Counted from the first letter of the stretch, positions 38,389 through 47,414 are shown. The stretch is 64,000 bases of DNA from an uncultured Shewanella sp. (GCF_947501665.1 NZ_CANMWS010000017.1:62001-126000); one strand, 5' to 3'. Notes: generated by a model from the letters alone, not told the origin. Made by a program: numbers and translations.

Positions 38389-39006
38389 ATGATAGGTCGA
38401 TTACGAGGCAGTTTGATTGAAAAGCAGGCACCAGAAGTCTTATTAGAGGTGGGAGGTGTCGGCTATGAACTGCAATTACCGTTAAGTTGCTTTTGTGAAT
38501 TGCCAGAATTGAGTTCAGAGGTGATCCTGTATACGCATTTTGTGGTGCGTGAAGATGCCCAATTACTGTATGGTTTTATGACGAAGCAAGAAAGGGCTTT
38601 GTTTCGTTTGTTAATAAAAACCAATGGTGTTGGACCCAAATTAGCGTTAACCATTTTGTCTGGTATGAGTGCCAGTGAATTCGTAACCTGTGTTGAACGT
38701 GATGATGTGGTGACTTTAGTGAAATTACCCGGTGTGGGTAAAAAGACGGCAGAACGCTTATTGGTTGAAATGCGCGATAAACTAAAAGCATTATTAGAGG
38801 CTTCTGCGGGCTCAGAACGTGAGTTTGTACTGCAGACTAACTATGCACCAGCGCCGGTGGCTAATACAGCTGAGGAAGATGCTATTAGTGCTTTATTATC
38901 ATTAGGCTATAAGCCTGCTCAAGCCACAAAAGCCGTGGCTGCCGCTTATGTTGACGGTATGGACTCAGGGGCATTAATTAAATCGGCACTGAAAGCCATG
39001 TTATAG
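38389..39006 (+). CDS. ruvA: Holliday junction branch-migration subunit RuvA
   Basis: This 205-residue junction-binding protein starts [12 protein letters not shown]. It has the helix-hairpin-helix pair ([17 protein letters not shown] and [16 protein letters not shown]) and a C-terminal three-helix RuvB-binding domain. It forms a tetramer that holds the junction for RuvB. Confidence 0.98.
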   Translation: MIGRLRGSLIEKQAPEVLLEVGGVGYELQLPLSCFCELPELSSEVILYTHFVVREDAQLLYGFMTKQERALFRLLIKTNGVGPKLALTILSGMSASEFVTCVERDDVVTLVKLPGVGKKTAERLLVEMRDKLKALLEASAGSEREFVLQTNYAPAPVANTAEEDAISALLSLGYKPAQATKAVAAAYVDGMDSGALIKSALKAML

Positions 39007-39023
39007 TATTGAAAGGATAAGTG

Positions 39024-40028
39024 ATGATAGAGGCAGATAGGCTTATTCAGCCACAAGCCATCATACAAGATGAAGTCGTCGATCGGGCTATGCGCCCTAA
39101 ATTACTCGATGAATATACCGGTCAAGATGATACTCGCGCCCAGTTAAAAATTTTCATCGAAGCGGCGCAAAAGCGCGAAGAAGCGTTAGATCATATTCTG
39201 ATTTATGGCCCGCCGGGACTTGGTAAAACCACGCTTGCAATGATTGTGGCCGGTGAAATGGGCGTCAACATTAAATCGACCTCGGGCCCAGTGCTTGAAA
39301 AAGCAGGTGATTTAGCGGCCATGCTGACGAATCTCGAGCCTCACGATGTCTTATTTATTGATGAAATTCATCGTTTAAGTCCTGTGGTTGAAGAAATTTT
39401 ATATCCAGCGATGGAAGATTATCAACTTGATATTATGATTGGTGAAGGCCCTGCGGCGCGTTCGATAAAACTAGACTTACCACCGTTTACCTTGATTGGT
39501 GCAACCACACGTGCGGGGGCATTAACTTCACCGCTACGAGCGCGTTTTGGCATTCCACTGCGGCTTGAATTTTATAATGTCAAAGACTTGAGTGCGATTG
39601 TCACACGCTCGGCGAATGTGATGGGATTGGAGATTGATGCTCAGGGGGCGGGGGAAATTGCTCGCCGCTCTCGCGGCACGCCACGTATCGCCAATCGATT
39701 ATTACGTCGAGTGCGAGATTTTGCTGAAGTGAAACACGATGGTACTGTGACGCAAGACATTGCACAAAAAGCGCTTGATGTATTGGATGTGGATAACGAA
39801 GGTTTTGACTATATGGACAGAAAATTGTTATTCGCTATTATTGATAAATTTATGGGCGGGCCTGTGGGGCTGGATAATCTTGCTGCAGCGATTGGTGAAG
39901 AGCGAGAAACTATTGAAGATGTCCTTGAGCCCTTTCTTATTCAACAAGGTTTTATTCAACGGACTCCTAGGGGAAGAATCGCCACCCAACGAGCTTACCA
40001 GCATTTTGATTTAGCTAAGCCTGAATAA
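39024..40028 (+). CDS. ruvB: Holliday junction branch-migration ATPase RuvB
   Basis: This is a ~334-residue AAA+ motor. ATG 39024 (MIEADRLIQ) is the conserved start, with AAAGGA 8 bases upstream; a GTG one codon earlier is less likely. Walker A is GPPGLGKTT and Walker B is LFIDEIHRL. Sensor 1 is GATTRAG, the arginine-rich segment [24 protein letters not shown], and the C-terminal winged helix ends [11 protein letters not shown]. It forms the ring that drives branch migration with RuvA. Confidence 0.98.
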   Translation: MIEADRLIQPQAIIQDEVVDRAMRPKLLDEYTGQDDTRAQLKIFIEAAQKREEALDHILIYGPPGLGKTTLAMIVAGEMGVNIKSTSGPVLEKAGDLAAMLTNLEPHDVLFIDEIHRLSPVVEEILYPAMEDYQLDIMIGEGPAARSIKLDLPPFTLIGATTRAGALTSPLRARFGIPLRLEFYNVKDLSAIVTRSANVMGLEIDAQGAGEIARRSRGTPRIANRLLRRVRDFAEVKHDGTVTQDIAQKALDVLDVDNEGFDYMDRKLLFAIIDKFMGGPVGLDNLAAAIGEERETIEDVLEPFLIQQGFIQRTPRGRIATQRAYQHFDLAKPE

Positions 40029-40053
40029 AACTGGATATTGTGTGAAAGGATTA

Positions 40054-40077
40054 GGTCAGCATTCGCTGGCCTTTTTT
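40054..40077 (+). terminator. Rho-independent terminator after ruvB
   Basis: GGTCAGC-ATTC-GCTGGCC (7-bp stem, one wobble) is followed immediately by six T, 26 bases after the ruvB stop. Confidence 0.85.
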
Positions 40078-40261
40078 ATCAGTGCGTTTTTGGTTTCGAA
40101 GTTGCTTCTGTTGTCTCTGTAGTTTTATATTCTCAAAAATCCAGTTCAAGGTATATACATTCGTGTTGATGCAAACTTCTATGTAATAATCTGTAATATT
40201 TTTATTTAATTTTGATACCTATTCTTTATTTGTTATTAATAAATTCGGTAAGGAATTAATT

Positions 40262-40792
40262 ATGAGTATATATGAAAAGATAGAAAAAAATACGGTTGAG
40301 AAAGAACAAGATACGAATAAATTAATTTTAAATGAATGGGTTTATGTTACTAATGTAGGATTTGGTCAAATGTTTGCAGCGACAACGGATAAAGATGGAG
40401 ATGATCACATCGTTGAGGTTGGCAAAGGAGGGCAAACTGCCGATAAATATCAATGGAAAATATACAAAAATGATGGCTATTATTTTATACAAAACAAAAG
40501 CCAAGGATTTATGTTTTCTGCAACAGGAAAAAAGTATGGTGACGACCATGTTGTTGAATGTCGTCCTTCTCTAGTGACACTTGAATCTGCAATTAAGAAT
40601 AATCAAACGAATAATAAGTGGAGTTGGAAAATTAAACAACAGGGGAATGATTTGCTAATAGTGAATAATAGACAAGGGCAGCTATTTGCTGCTCATAAAG
40701 ATCTCAAAGGAGAAGATCACGTTGTAGAAACTCAACCGGGATCTGAATTTAACACTGATAGTAAATTTATCTGGACTTTGGTTAGGGCTTAA
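40262..40792 (+). CDS. Beta-trefoil lectin-like protein
   Basis: This 176-residue protein is built of three similar ~45-residue repeats, each with G-Q/F-x-F-A/S-A, a basic/Gly turn and a D/E-D-H-V/I-V-E strand (DDHIVEV, DDHVVEC, EDHVVET) followed by W-x-W/I. This is the pattern of a beta-trefoil (ricin-B/RICIN-like) fold. It has no signal peptide. A sugar- or ligand-binding role is possible but not shown. Its local A+T content is higher than the ruv genes, hinting at acquisition. Confidence 0.65.
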   Translation: MSIYEKIEKNTVEKEQDTNKLILNEWVYVTNVGFGQMFAATTDKDGDDHIVEVGKGGQTADKYQWKIYKNDGYYFIQNKSQGFMFSATGKKYGDDHVVECRPSLVTLESAIKNNQTNNKWSWKIKQQGNDLLIVNNRQGQLFAAHKDLKGEDHVVETQPGSEFNTDSKFIWTLVRA

Positions 40793-40973
40793 CGTTAGTA
40801 GCATATTGATGCTGGAGGACGTTTAATATTCTGAGTCAGTGATATGAGCGAGTGACTCAACATGGGATTTAAACGTCCTTTCATATCAATTAAGATATCA
40901 CCAGTGACAACTTTGACAATGCTGAGTATATATTGCCTGATCTGTTTCTACCGTATCAAGCTGATCGAATGAT

Positions 40974-41313
40974 GTGTCATTTAATGTGGAGGGATTTGTT
41001 ACTTTCTTTTTTATTGCGGTTTTCGCCCAAATTAAAGTGAGTTGGTTTCATCCTTTTTTATATTGGATCACCATTATTGCGTCTACCACGCTTGATATCA
41101 CTTTAGCCGATTTTGTCGATCGTTCTCTGGGTATTGGTTATTTAGGTGGCTCATTAATATTAATCACGTTGTTAGTTCTGACCCTTTTGGCATGGCAGCG
41201 TACGCTGGGTTCGATTAACGTGAGCTCTATCAGAGCCTAAATCAGAAATGTTTTATTGGCTGACGATTATGTTTTTTCAGACATTAGGAACCGCACTTTG
41301 GGGGCCGTTGTGA
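40974..41313 (+). pseudogene. Frameshifted remnant of a COG4705-type membrane protein
   Basis: The first frame (GTG 40974 to 41240) gives HPFLYWITIIASTTLDITLADFVDRSLGIGYLGG, matching one repeat of the uncharacterised membrane proteins of COG4705. After a +1-type shift, a second frame from ~41242 continues EMFYWLTIMFFQTLGTAL, the expected next repeat, then stops at 41311-41313. Both ends of the protein are missing, so this is a decayed fragment. Confidence 0.65.
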
Positions 41314-41397
41314 TTGTTTTTATTATATTTATTTTTCCTCAAAATGCGGTAAAAAAGGGTCATTGATCATGAAAAATCAACAGCTCTTAAATATAAT

Positions 41398-42576
41398 TTA
41401 TTTTATTATGCTCTGTAAAATAAACTGGGGAGGCGCTAAAGCGGCAGAGGCTGGAGGATGAGCTTCTTGGTGTAATACAGTTAACTGATAGGGGGTGAGT
41501 AATGTTAAAATGTGCTCGACTAATTGCATTGATAAGTGAGCAGCTGGACAAATATGCTCACCCCAGCCAAAAGGAATGAAAGTGTTATTTTGACTTTTAG
41601 TTTCTTTTTTATGCTGAAGGTGGTTTTTTGACTCACGTTGCCAGCGAAAGGGGTTGAATGTTGTTGCTTGTTTCCAGTTATTAGGATTACGATGAACAGC
41701 ATAAGGACAGACAATGACAGTGTCTTGAGGGGTGACATTGACACCTGCGATAGTGTGGTTGACTGCTGGCTTTCGGCTTAAATTCCATGCAACAGGCCAT
41801 AGGCGTAATGTCTCTAGTACGATCCAGCTTGGTTTTGCTTTTTCAAAGGTCTTAGCATGATTATTGCTTGCAAGCATGTAGATTGACCAACCGAGAAGAA
41901 AGCCGACAGAGCCTGCTATGGAAAAAATAAATGAAAAAAAGATTTCAATAATGGCGGGTGTTTTTAGGTTGTCTGGTGTTGCCTTAATAATAATGTCTAA
42001 TAAATCGCTTGGCTCGACTGTTACATTGAGTGTCGAACGTCGTTTTTTTATTTCTTTTGAAAGGGCAACTTTAATACTGAATCTAAAAAGTTTACGGCTG
42101 ATTTCGTTATAATTGTCTTTTGCGTCAGATAATACGGCGCGTTTAACCACTTGCTTCATCGATTTTCTGAGATGTTTAGGGCTGTTTTTATTTAATAGAG
42201 CAAACTCTAAGTGATGGTATAATAGCCAATTACCAGTGTCTGGCCATTGACTTTCTAACGTGAAGGCTTGAGTCACTTTTTCTTTAAGTGTAGATTTATT
42301 TCTTTTCAGGTAATGGGTTAAAAATTGTTTAGCGTGTAGGCTAATTTCTTGCTGTTTTTCACGAGGCCCAAAGACTCCATGGGACGAGGTAAAAAAATCA
42401 GAATGTTCAGTAAATAAGCCTTCTTTGTTTGCAAGTACTTGTTTTGCCGTATTTCCCTCTGCAAGTATAAGCTCACCATTAATTTTTTTTATTGGGTGCT
42501 CTCCATTTGAAAAAAACAAATCTAATATTTCAAATGGGTTACGATACCAAGTCTCTAAAATATTTTTCTCGTCCAT
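41398..42576 (-). CDS. Cytochrome P450 (second of the RiPP-like cluster)
   Basis: This 392-residue soluble P450 has the K-helix E255-T-L-R258 and the PERF-like FNPFRW at 307-312. The haem loop is FIPFGWGEHICPAAH, with C343 as the axial ligand; Ala replaces the usual Gly two after Cys. The I-helix region (SIAGSVGFLLGW) lacks the usual acid-Thr pair. It lies 9 bases after the first P450 gene. No ferredoxin or reductase gene is nearby, so electrons must come from elsewhere. It probably oxidises the product of the adjacent precursor gene; this is inference. Confidence 0.9.
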   Translation of the reverse strand: MDEKNILETWYRNPFEILDLFFSNGEHPIKKINGELILAEGNTAKQVLANKEGLFTEHSDFFTSSHGVFGPREKQQEISLHAKQFLTHYLKRNKSTLKEKVTQAFTLESQWPDTGNWLLYHHLEFALLNKNSPKHLRKSMKQVVKRAVLSDAKDNYNEISRKLFRFSIKVALSKEIKKRRSTLNVTVEPSDLLDIIIKATPDNLKTPAIIEIFFSFIFSIAGSVGFLLGWSIYMLASNNHAKTFEKAKPSWIVLETLRLWPVAWNLSRKPAVNHTIAGVNVTPQDTVIVCPYAVHRNPNNWKQATTFNPFRWQRESKNHLQHKKETKSQNNTFIPFGWGEHICPAAHLSMQLVEHILTLLTPYQLTVLHQEAHPPASAALAPPQFILQSIIK

Positions 42577-42585
42577 GATATTATT

Positions 42586-43833
42586 TTATCTTTTGTTTAT
42601 TTGACCATTGAAATGTAATGGTAATGGCATAGCAGCTAAAACCATTTCGATATTATCGGGTTTATCTATCTGAATATGATATTGTGTGCACATTAAATAG
42701 GTAAAAATAATTAACTGGTAAGTGCCGAGTGTTTGTCCAACACAGGATTTTGGTGACCAACCAAAAGGAATGTAACTGCCTCGTTTAAGAGGACCATTTT
42801 TAGCCCCTGGTAGCCAGCGATCGGGGTCGAAACGATCCGGCTCTGGCCAATACTCTGTATTATGATGGATAAAATAAGCACTAAAGACATATTGTTGCCC
42901 TTCTTTGAGGGTCTGTTTTTCATTACCAATGTTAATATCGATATCAGTCCTAACTTCTCTATTTGTGATAACTGGCGGGCTCCATTTTCTTAAGACTTCT
43001 TTGACAAACCGATAGGTGATCGGAGCCGCTTTAGTTGGAGATTTTAACAGGGTACTCAACTCAATGTGTGTTAATTCTTCCTGTAGTTTATGTTTCCAGT
43101 TTTCTTTTACGCATAACTCGTAAAGTAAACAAGAAGCAGCAGCGCCAGGTGGGCCAGAAATAGCCGTTAAGATCATTGTTCCGGCATCAATAGCTCTATC
43201 AATACCTAAGTGAGGGAGCATATCAACGATGGGATCGAGAAGATCGTTTTGTCTTGGCTTTATTTGTTTATTTCTATCTCGTAATTCTTGGCGAACGCTG
43301 TTTGCTGCGCGTATTTGAATAAACGCGCTTAAGAGTGACTGCCAGAAAGTTTCAGGCTGGGGGTTTTCAATAGTAAAGTGTTTAATTTTATTTTGTTGAT
43401 CCTGAAGAAGGCTTTTTATTTGTTTATTGGATAAATTGGTAATAATGATAGGGAGTAATGATTGTGCAATAACTTCCTGAGATAAACTCACTAGATTTAT
43501 TTCTTTACTTAATTGCTTATCTATTAATTGACTCATATGTTCTGTCAGCTTGGTGAGTTCATTAGCTTGTAATGGATGTTGCATTGCTTTTTGCCAAGCA
43601 TCTCTGATGGTCGCCCAAGAAAAAGGGCAGCCGATTTGACCTTTAATTTGATCACTGAGTTTTTCAGGTATCGTTAAATCGTTATAGTTATCAGAATTAA
43701 TCTGCTTTGCCACAGTAGGATCAAATATACCGAGAGTTGTATTTTGGGGATCAATGAAAAAAATATTGCCTTCTGTTTCGCAACGATGCAGTAGCTTTCG
43801 AATAAAGGGCGGTTTTTTGGCTGTTGGACTCAT
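42586..43833 (-). CDS. Cytochrome P450 (first of the RiPP-like cluster)
   Basis: This 415-residue soluble P450 has E279-V-L-R282, FDPDRW at 335-340 and the haem loop YIPFGWSPKSCVGQTL with C364. The I-helix region reads AISGPPGAAASCL, with no Thr at the proton-relay position. It is no more than a distant relative of its neighbour by eye. No strong ribosome binding site precedes ATG 43833. It lies ~105 bases downstream of the small peptide gene, with a terminator-like hairpin between, and 9 bases before the second P450. Confidence 0.9.
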   Translation of the reverse strand: MSPTAKKPPFIRKLLHRCETEGNIFFIDPQNTTLGIFDPTVAKQINSDNYNDLTIPEKLSDQIKGQIGCPFSWATIRDAWQKAMQHPLQANELTKLTEHMSQLIDKQLSKEINLVSLSQEVIAQSLLPIIITNLSNKQIKSLLQDQQNKIKHFTIENPQPETFWQSLLSAFIQIRAANSVRQELRDRNKQIKPRQNDLLDPIVDMLPHLGIDRAIDAGTMILTAISGPPGAAASCLLYELCVKENWKHKLQEELTHIELSTLLKSPTKAAPITYRFVKEVLRKWSPPVITNREVRTDIDINIGNEKQTLKEGQQYVFSAYFIHHNTEYWPEPDRFDPDRWLPGAKNGPLKRGSYIPFGWSPKSCVGQTLGTYQLIIFTYLMCTQYHIQIDKPDNIEMVLAAMPLPLHFNGQINKR

Positions 43834-43860
43834 ATGTGATTTTAATGATTATTTAATAAA

Positions 43861-43898
43861 GTATTATAAAAATGCGGGATATAAAATGTACCCGCATT
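43861..43898 (-). terminator. Terminator/attenuator between peptide gene and P450 genes
   Basis: On the minus strand AATGCGGG pairs with CCCGCATT (8 bp, 12-base loop) and runs straight into TTTTTATAATA. It lies ~40 bases after the peptide stop and 28 before the first P450 start. It should give more peptide mRNA than enzyme mRNA. Confidence 0.75.
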
Positions 43899-43902
43899 AG
43901 AA

Positions 43903-43918
43903 AGATTAATATTAATCT
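43903..43918. repeat. 16-bp perfect palindrome
   Basis: AGATTAATATTAATCT lies just before the terminator-like hairpin, 20 bases after the peptide stop. It could be an operator or an RNA structure. Confidence 0.6.
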
Positions 43919-43937
43919 GTAACCTTATAAGAGTAAC

Positions 43938-44030
43938 TTATACATTGTGATACATAATCCAATGATAAGGGCCTTTTTGTTGCTTACGTAGGCCAATAGA
44001 TCTTAAAAATGCAGCTTTTACTTTTTTCAT
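43938..44030 (-). CDS. 30-residue putative precursor peptide
   Basis: This minus-strand frame has an ATG at 44030, the SD AAAGGA about 7 bases upstream and a TAA at 43938-43940. The N-terminal two thirds is basic and amphipathic (MKKVKAAFLRSIGLRKQQKG), like a RiPP leader. The last ten residues are P-Y-H-W-I-M-Y-H-N-V, rich in Tyr, Trp and His. Such residues are cross-linked by P450s in biarylitide, cittilin and atropopeptide pathways. It heads the leftward unit with two P450s and is divergent from an exporter gene. Alternatives are a regulatory leader peptide or a small toxin. It was found by reading the gap, so homologue conservation is untested. Confidence 0.65.
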   Translation of the reverse strand: MKKVKAAFLRSIGLRKQQKGPYHWIMYHNV

Positions 44031-44076
44031 AGAATATCCTTTTCAGTTGTGGTTATTTAAAAGATACATCTAGATT

Positions 44077-44109
44077 ACTTAGTTTAAAAATACTTATTAT
44101 AAACTAAGT
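44077..44109. promoter_or_regulatory. Inverted repeat near the peptide-gene start of transcription
   Basis: ACTTAGTTTA and TAAACTAAGT form a perfect 10-bp inverted repeat with a 13-base spacer. It overlaps the expected transcription start of the peptide gene, so it could be a repressor site or a 5' leader hairpin. Confidence 0.55.
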
Positions 44110-44116
44110 AGGTTTG

Positions 44117-44146
44117 ACTATAACGCCATATTTACTTTTTAGTCAA
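44117..44146 (-). promoter_or_regulatory. Sigma-70-type promoter for the peptide/P450 unit
   Basis: On the minus strand TTGACT (44146-44141), 18 bases, then TATAGT (44122-44117). Each hexamer has five of six consensus bases. The predicted start near 44110 leaves an ~80-base leader. Confidence 0.6.
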
Positions 44147-44168
44147 TGGTTGAATAATATTTTTTATA

Positions 44169-44197
44169 TTGACTATTGTTGTCATTAGTTTTATACC
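44169..44197 (+). promoter_or_regulatory. Possible promoter for the MFS exporter gene
   Basis: TTGACT at 44169-44174, 17 bases, then TATACC. The heptamer TTGACTA occurs three times in this divergent region (44114, 44140 inverted, 44169), which might also be binding sites. Confidence 0.4.
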
Positions 44198-44261
44198 GTA
44201 TTCTGTTTTAATATTTAAAATAATATTTTTAGAGCAAGTTTTATAGGACTATTTTTGCATC

Positions 44262-45533
44262 ATGACAGGGATGAACAAGAACGGATACCTTCCATTGAGT
44301 CAACATAAACCATTTCACCGTTTATGTTTATCTTCTGTTATTTCTGGTTGGGGGGATCAATTAACCATCATTGGGTTACCTTGGTTAGTGCTATTTTTAA
44401 CTGATGAGAGTTGGGTTTTAGGTTTAGTACTGAGTTTGTTTAGTTTACCTATGTCCTTATTTATTCTATTTGGAGGTATTGTTGTTGATCGTTTTTCAGA
44501 AAAAAAAGTATTACTTTCAGCTAAGTACATTAATTTCTTTCTTCTTTTAATATTGTCAATGTTATTATTTTTTGACATGTTAACTTTAACGATCTTATCT
44601 TTATTGATCTTTATAGTAGGGGTTTCAGCTGCATTTACGATCCCTGCAGCATCATCTTTTTTACCGAGTATTGTGGCTAAAGTGCAGTTACAAACCGCGA
44701 ATAGTATCGGAATAAGTTTACGGACGGTGATTAGTTGGCTCGGACCATTAACGGCGGCTTTTATTATTGGGACAGACAAAGTGACAGCAAGTACTTTAAG
44801 CCTCGTTTTTATATTAGATGCATTTAGTTTCTTATTTTCAGCCATTATTCTTCACGGTATTGTTATTAAATCTAAAGTTAAAAAAACAGTTTTAAATGTG
44901 AGGGAATCATTTGTACAAAGCTTTAGTTTTTTTTGGCAACATAAAACATTACGGTTAATCGTTATTTATGTTGGTATTGTGAGCTTTTTTATTACTGGTC
45001 CTATTGGAGTCGGGTTGCCCATTTATATTAAGAATGAATTGAAAGAAAGTGCTGACTCATTAGGTTTTTTAATGTCTTCCCAAGCATTAGGCATATTTTT
45101 GGGGGTTGTATTAGCGGGGAAGTTTTCAAAAGTTGGAGGGTTATCAATGGGGATTACATTATTAATTGCAGATTGTATCGTTGGTATTGCCATTACTTTT
45201 TTATCTTTAAATTCCCAACTGTATATTAGTTTTGTTTTATTATTTCTTATTGGATTAGTGACAGGTTACTCTCAAGTTATACTCATTACTTGGGTACAGC
45301 AACAAGCAAGCCCTCATATGCTTGGTCGTTTGATGAGTATTGTTATGTTTATTGTAATGGGACTCGCTCCTTTAAGTTCAGTGATTAGTGGGTATTTATT
45401 AATATATATATCTACGATTACGTTATTTTCATTAGCTGGTGTGAGTTTAATTATAACGACATTATTAGTTTTCATATCAACGCAAATAGCAACAATCGAT
45501 AAAGATGAGGTTGAATTTACAGATATGTATTAG
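44262..45533 (+). CDS. MFS exporter, EntS/DHA3-like
   Basis: This 423-residue inner-membrane protein has about 12 helices. It starts FHRLCLSSVISGWGDQLTIIGLPWLVLFLT and has the GGIVVDRFSEKKVLL loop between helices 2 and 3, as in drug and siderophore exporters of the DHA3 type. ATG 44262 and 44271 are both possible; neither has a well-spaced ribosome binding site. It is divergent from the peptide/P450 unit, from which I infer export of the mature product or self-protection. Confidence 0.88.
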   Translation: MTGMNKNGYLPLSQHKPFHRLCLSSVISGWGDQLTIIGLPWLVLFLTDESWVLGLVLSLFSLPMSLFILFGGIVVDRFSEKKVLLSAKYINFFLLLILSMLLFFDMLTLTILSLLIFIVGVSAAFTIPAASSFLPSIVAKVQLQTANSIGISLRTVISWLGPLTAAFIIGTDKVTASTLSLVFILDAFSFLFSAIILHGIVIKSKVKKTVLNVRESFVQSFSFFWQHKTLRLIVIYVGIVSFFITGPIGVGLPIYIKNELKESADSLGFLMSSQALGIFLGVVLAGKFSKVGGLSMGITLLIADCIVGIAITFLSLNSQLYISFVLLFLIGLVTGYSQVILITWVQQQASPHMLGRLMSIVMFIVMGLAPLSSVISGYLLIYISTITLFSLAGVSLIITTLLVFISTQIATIDKDEVEFTDMY

Positions 45534-45732
45534 TCAGTTATTAATTGTCTGTATATGGCTGTTACTCTGGAGAAACGCACTACTTATGGTCGTTTTTCCT
45601 CGTTAAAGGAAAATGGTTTGATATGACGCATTATCTCGAATTCAGGTTTATGAGTTTGTGAGTAGAAGGATAAGTTATATTGAAAGTGATTTAATAAAAA
45701 GCAATTCTTAGTCAATAAATTAAGGATGACCA

Positions 45733-45972
45733 ATGAAAACCATGAATTGTAAACAGTTAGGCGGGGCCTGTGAGAAGACCTTCAGCGCCAATACCTTTGA
45801 AGAGCTTGTGGCCCAGAGTAAGCAACACGGTATGGAGATGTTTCAACAGCAGGATACTGCCCATCTCAAGGCTATGGAGGACGTTAAAAGGCTTATGCAA
45901 AATCCAGCGGATATGCAAGCTTGGTTTGATAAGATAAAACTACAATTTGAGGAGTTACCGGAAGATGACTAA
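45733..45972 (+). CDS. DUF1059 family small protein
   Basis: The 79-residue protein begins MKTMNCKQLGGACEKTFSANTFEEL, the DUF1059 signature with its two cysteines, and continues with helical KQHGMEMFQ and a C-terminal EELPEDD tail typical of the family. Its function is unknown. It is a single gene. Confidence 0.85.
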   Translation: MKTMNCKQLGGACEKTFSANTFEELVAQSKQHGMEMFQQQDTAHLKAMEDVKRLMQNPADMQAWFDKIKLQFEELPEDD

Positions 45973-46105
45973 CTCATTAGTTTTTGATAGGAAATGAGAT
46001 GAAATGATGTATTCATGATGGATTGCGACTGTGATTTAAGATAAAGTGCTTTTTATCAATTGGTTGTTTATAGCCAATATCAGTCGTTTTCATAAGGCGT
46101 TTTTC

Positions 46106-46594
46106 ATGGACCTTGATACTGATGTTATTCGCTTCGCGACATGTCACGATGTTGATAGAATTTGGGCGATTCGAACGCAAGCCATTTTTAATAGCTGCGC
46201 TGCTTTTTACACTCAAGATAAAATAACCGCTTGGGCTCATTCGCCTATGCCAAGGGATTTTTCTCATATTTTGGTCACACTCAAGGCTATTGTATATGAA
46301 GAAAACGGTAGGGTATTAGGATTTGGTTTTATCGATAGCGATAAACAATCTCTTGAGTCTGTGTTTGTCGATCCGACTGTTCATGGCAAAGGTATAGGGA
46401 AAACCTTAGCATTTGCGTTACAAAAACAGGCAATGAAGGCAGGAATTAAAGTATTATCATTGTCTGCGTCGCTCAATGCAGTTACATTTTATGAAAGCCA
46501 GGGCTTTATCGCGCAAGAGCCCAGCTTTTGGTTACATCCTTCAGGGGTTAAGTTGGAATGTGTGCCCATGGAAAAGGCATTATTGCATTGTTAA
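46106..46594 (+). CDS. GNAT-family acetyltransferase
   Basis: The 162-residue protein starts at ATG 46106 (AAGGCG upstream); the frame opens 20 codons earlier, but those residues are atypical. The acetyl-CoA motif is VFVDPTVHGKGIGKTLAFAL, followed by LSASLNAVTFYESQGF. It resembles small YafP/PhnO-like N-acetyltransferases. The substrate is unknown. Confidence 0.85.
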   Translation: MDLDTDVIRFATCHDVDRIWAIRTQAIFNSCAAFYTQDKITAWAHSPMPRDFSHILVTLKAIVYEENGRVLGFGFIDSDKQSLESVFVDPTVHGKGIGKTLAFALQKQAMKAGIKVLSLSASLNAVTFYESQGFIAQEPSFWLHPSGVKLECVPMEKALLHC

Positions 46595-46987
46595 TTTAGC
46601 TTGTAATAGAAAAATGAGATTAAAGTGAGGTTAAAGGAGGTTAAACCGTCCCTAAAATAGACTGAGTCGCTTAGTGTTGGTATGTTAGCGATACCTGATT
46701 AATATAAAATTAACTTTATAAAAGCTAAGTTTGATTGCTGATAGAGGCTGAATAAGTGTATGATTATGGAGTTAATTTATTTGGTCGTACAAGTTAATAC
46801 ATTGGCGTTAATAGATTGTTTTTATAGGTATTAAGGGGCTATTTACAAGGAAGATGCTTGATGTACTTCGAATAGAGAAGAGGCCATCAAGTGAAACATA
46901 TAGGAAAATAAGAAGTAGCCTAATATTCGCTTTGAGTATGTTTTAATTTAATTTAGGTTTGGGTAAAAAGGGGATAGGTATTCTTAG
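46595..46987. other. Intergenic stretch, no gene seen
   Basis: No supported ORF. Short AGGTTAAAG direct repeats occur near 46626-46640. A promoter for the downstream gene is likely but not clear. Confidence 0.4.
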
Positions 46988-47386
46988 ATGAAATGTTTTC
47001 TGATCCTTATTTGTTTGTTTTTTTTAATGAGTTTACAGGCCATAGCCAAAGAAGCAATGTGTGGAAATATTGACAATATTAATGCCGTTCGAGCCGATCA
47101 CCCCATACTAAAGGTTTTGGCAGACTATCCAGAACTTTCTTTTAAATCACCTCGTTCTGAACATGCCTTTAGGCCCCCCCGTACGCCAGGTTGTGCTGTG
47201 GTAACTTTTACACTTTCAATAAAGCCCGGCTCGAAAGGGAAGTTATTAATTCCTCAGAATGTTAAAATCTATAATGCTTCTGAAACTCGGTTTGGATTGG
47301 CTGCTGTTAAGGCCGTGGCACAATGGGAATATTTATCTAAAGAAGTACCTGAACCGTCAAAATATTTTACTGTGTTTACGTTTTAA
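46988..47386 (+). CDS. Exported TonB C-terminal-like protein
   Basis: The 132-residue protein has a signal peptide (cleavage after AIA). The mature domain resembles the TonB C-terminal fold: GCAVVTFTLSIKPGSKGKLL, ETRFGLAAVKAVAQWEY. It lacks the membrane anchor and the proline-rich spacer of real TonB, so it cannot transduce energy in the usual way. It is probably a periplasmic protein of unknown role. Confidence 0.65.
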   Translation: MKCFLILICLFFLMSLQAIAKEAMCGNIDNINAVRADHPILKVLADYPELSFKSPRSEHAFRPPRTPGCAVVTFTLSIKPGSKGKLLIPQNVKIYNASETRFGLAAVKAVAQWEYLSKEVPEPSKYFTVFTF

Positions 47387-47414
47387 TCTAGAAAGCCTTG
47401 CTTTAAGAGCAAAA

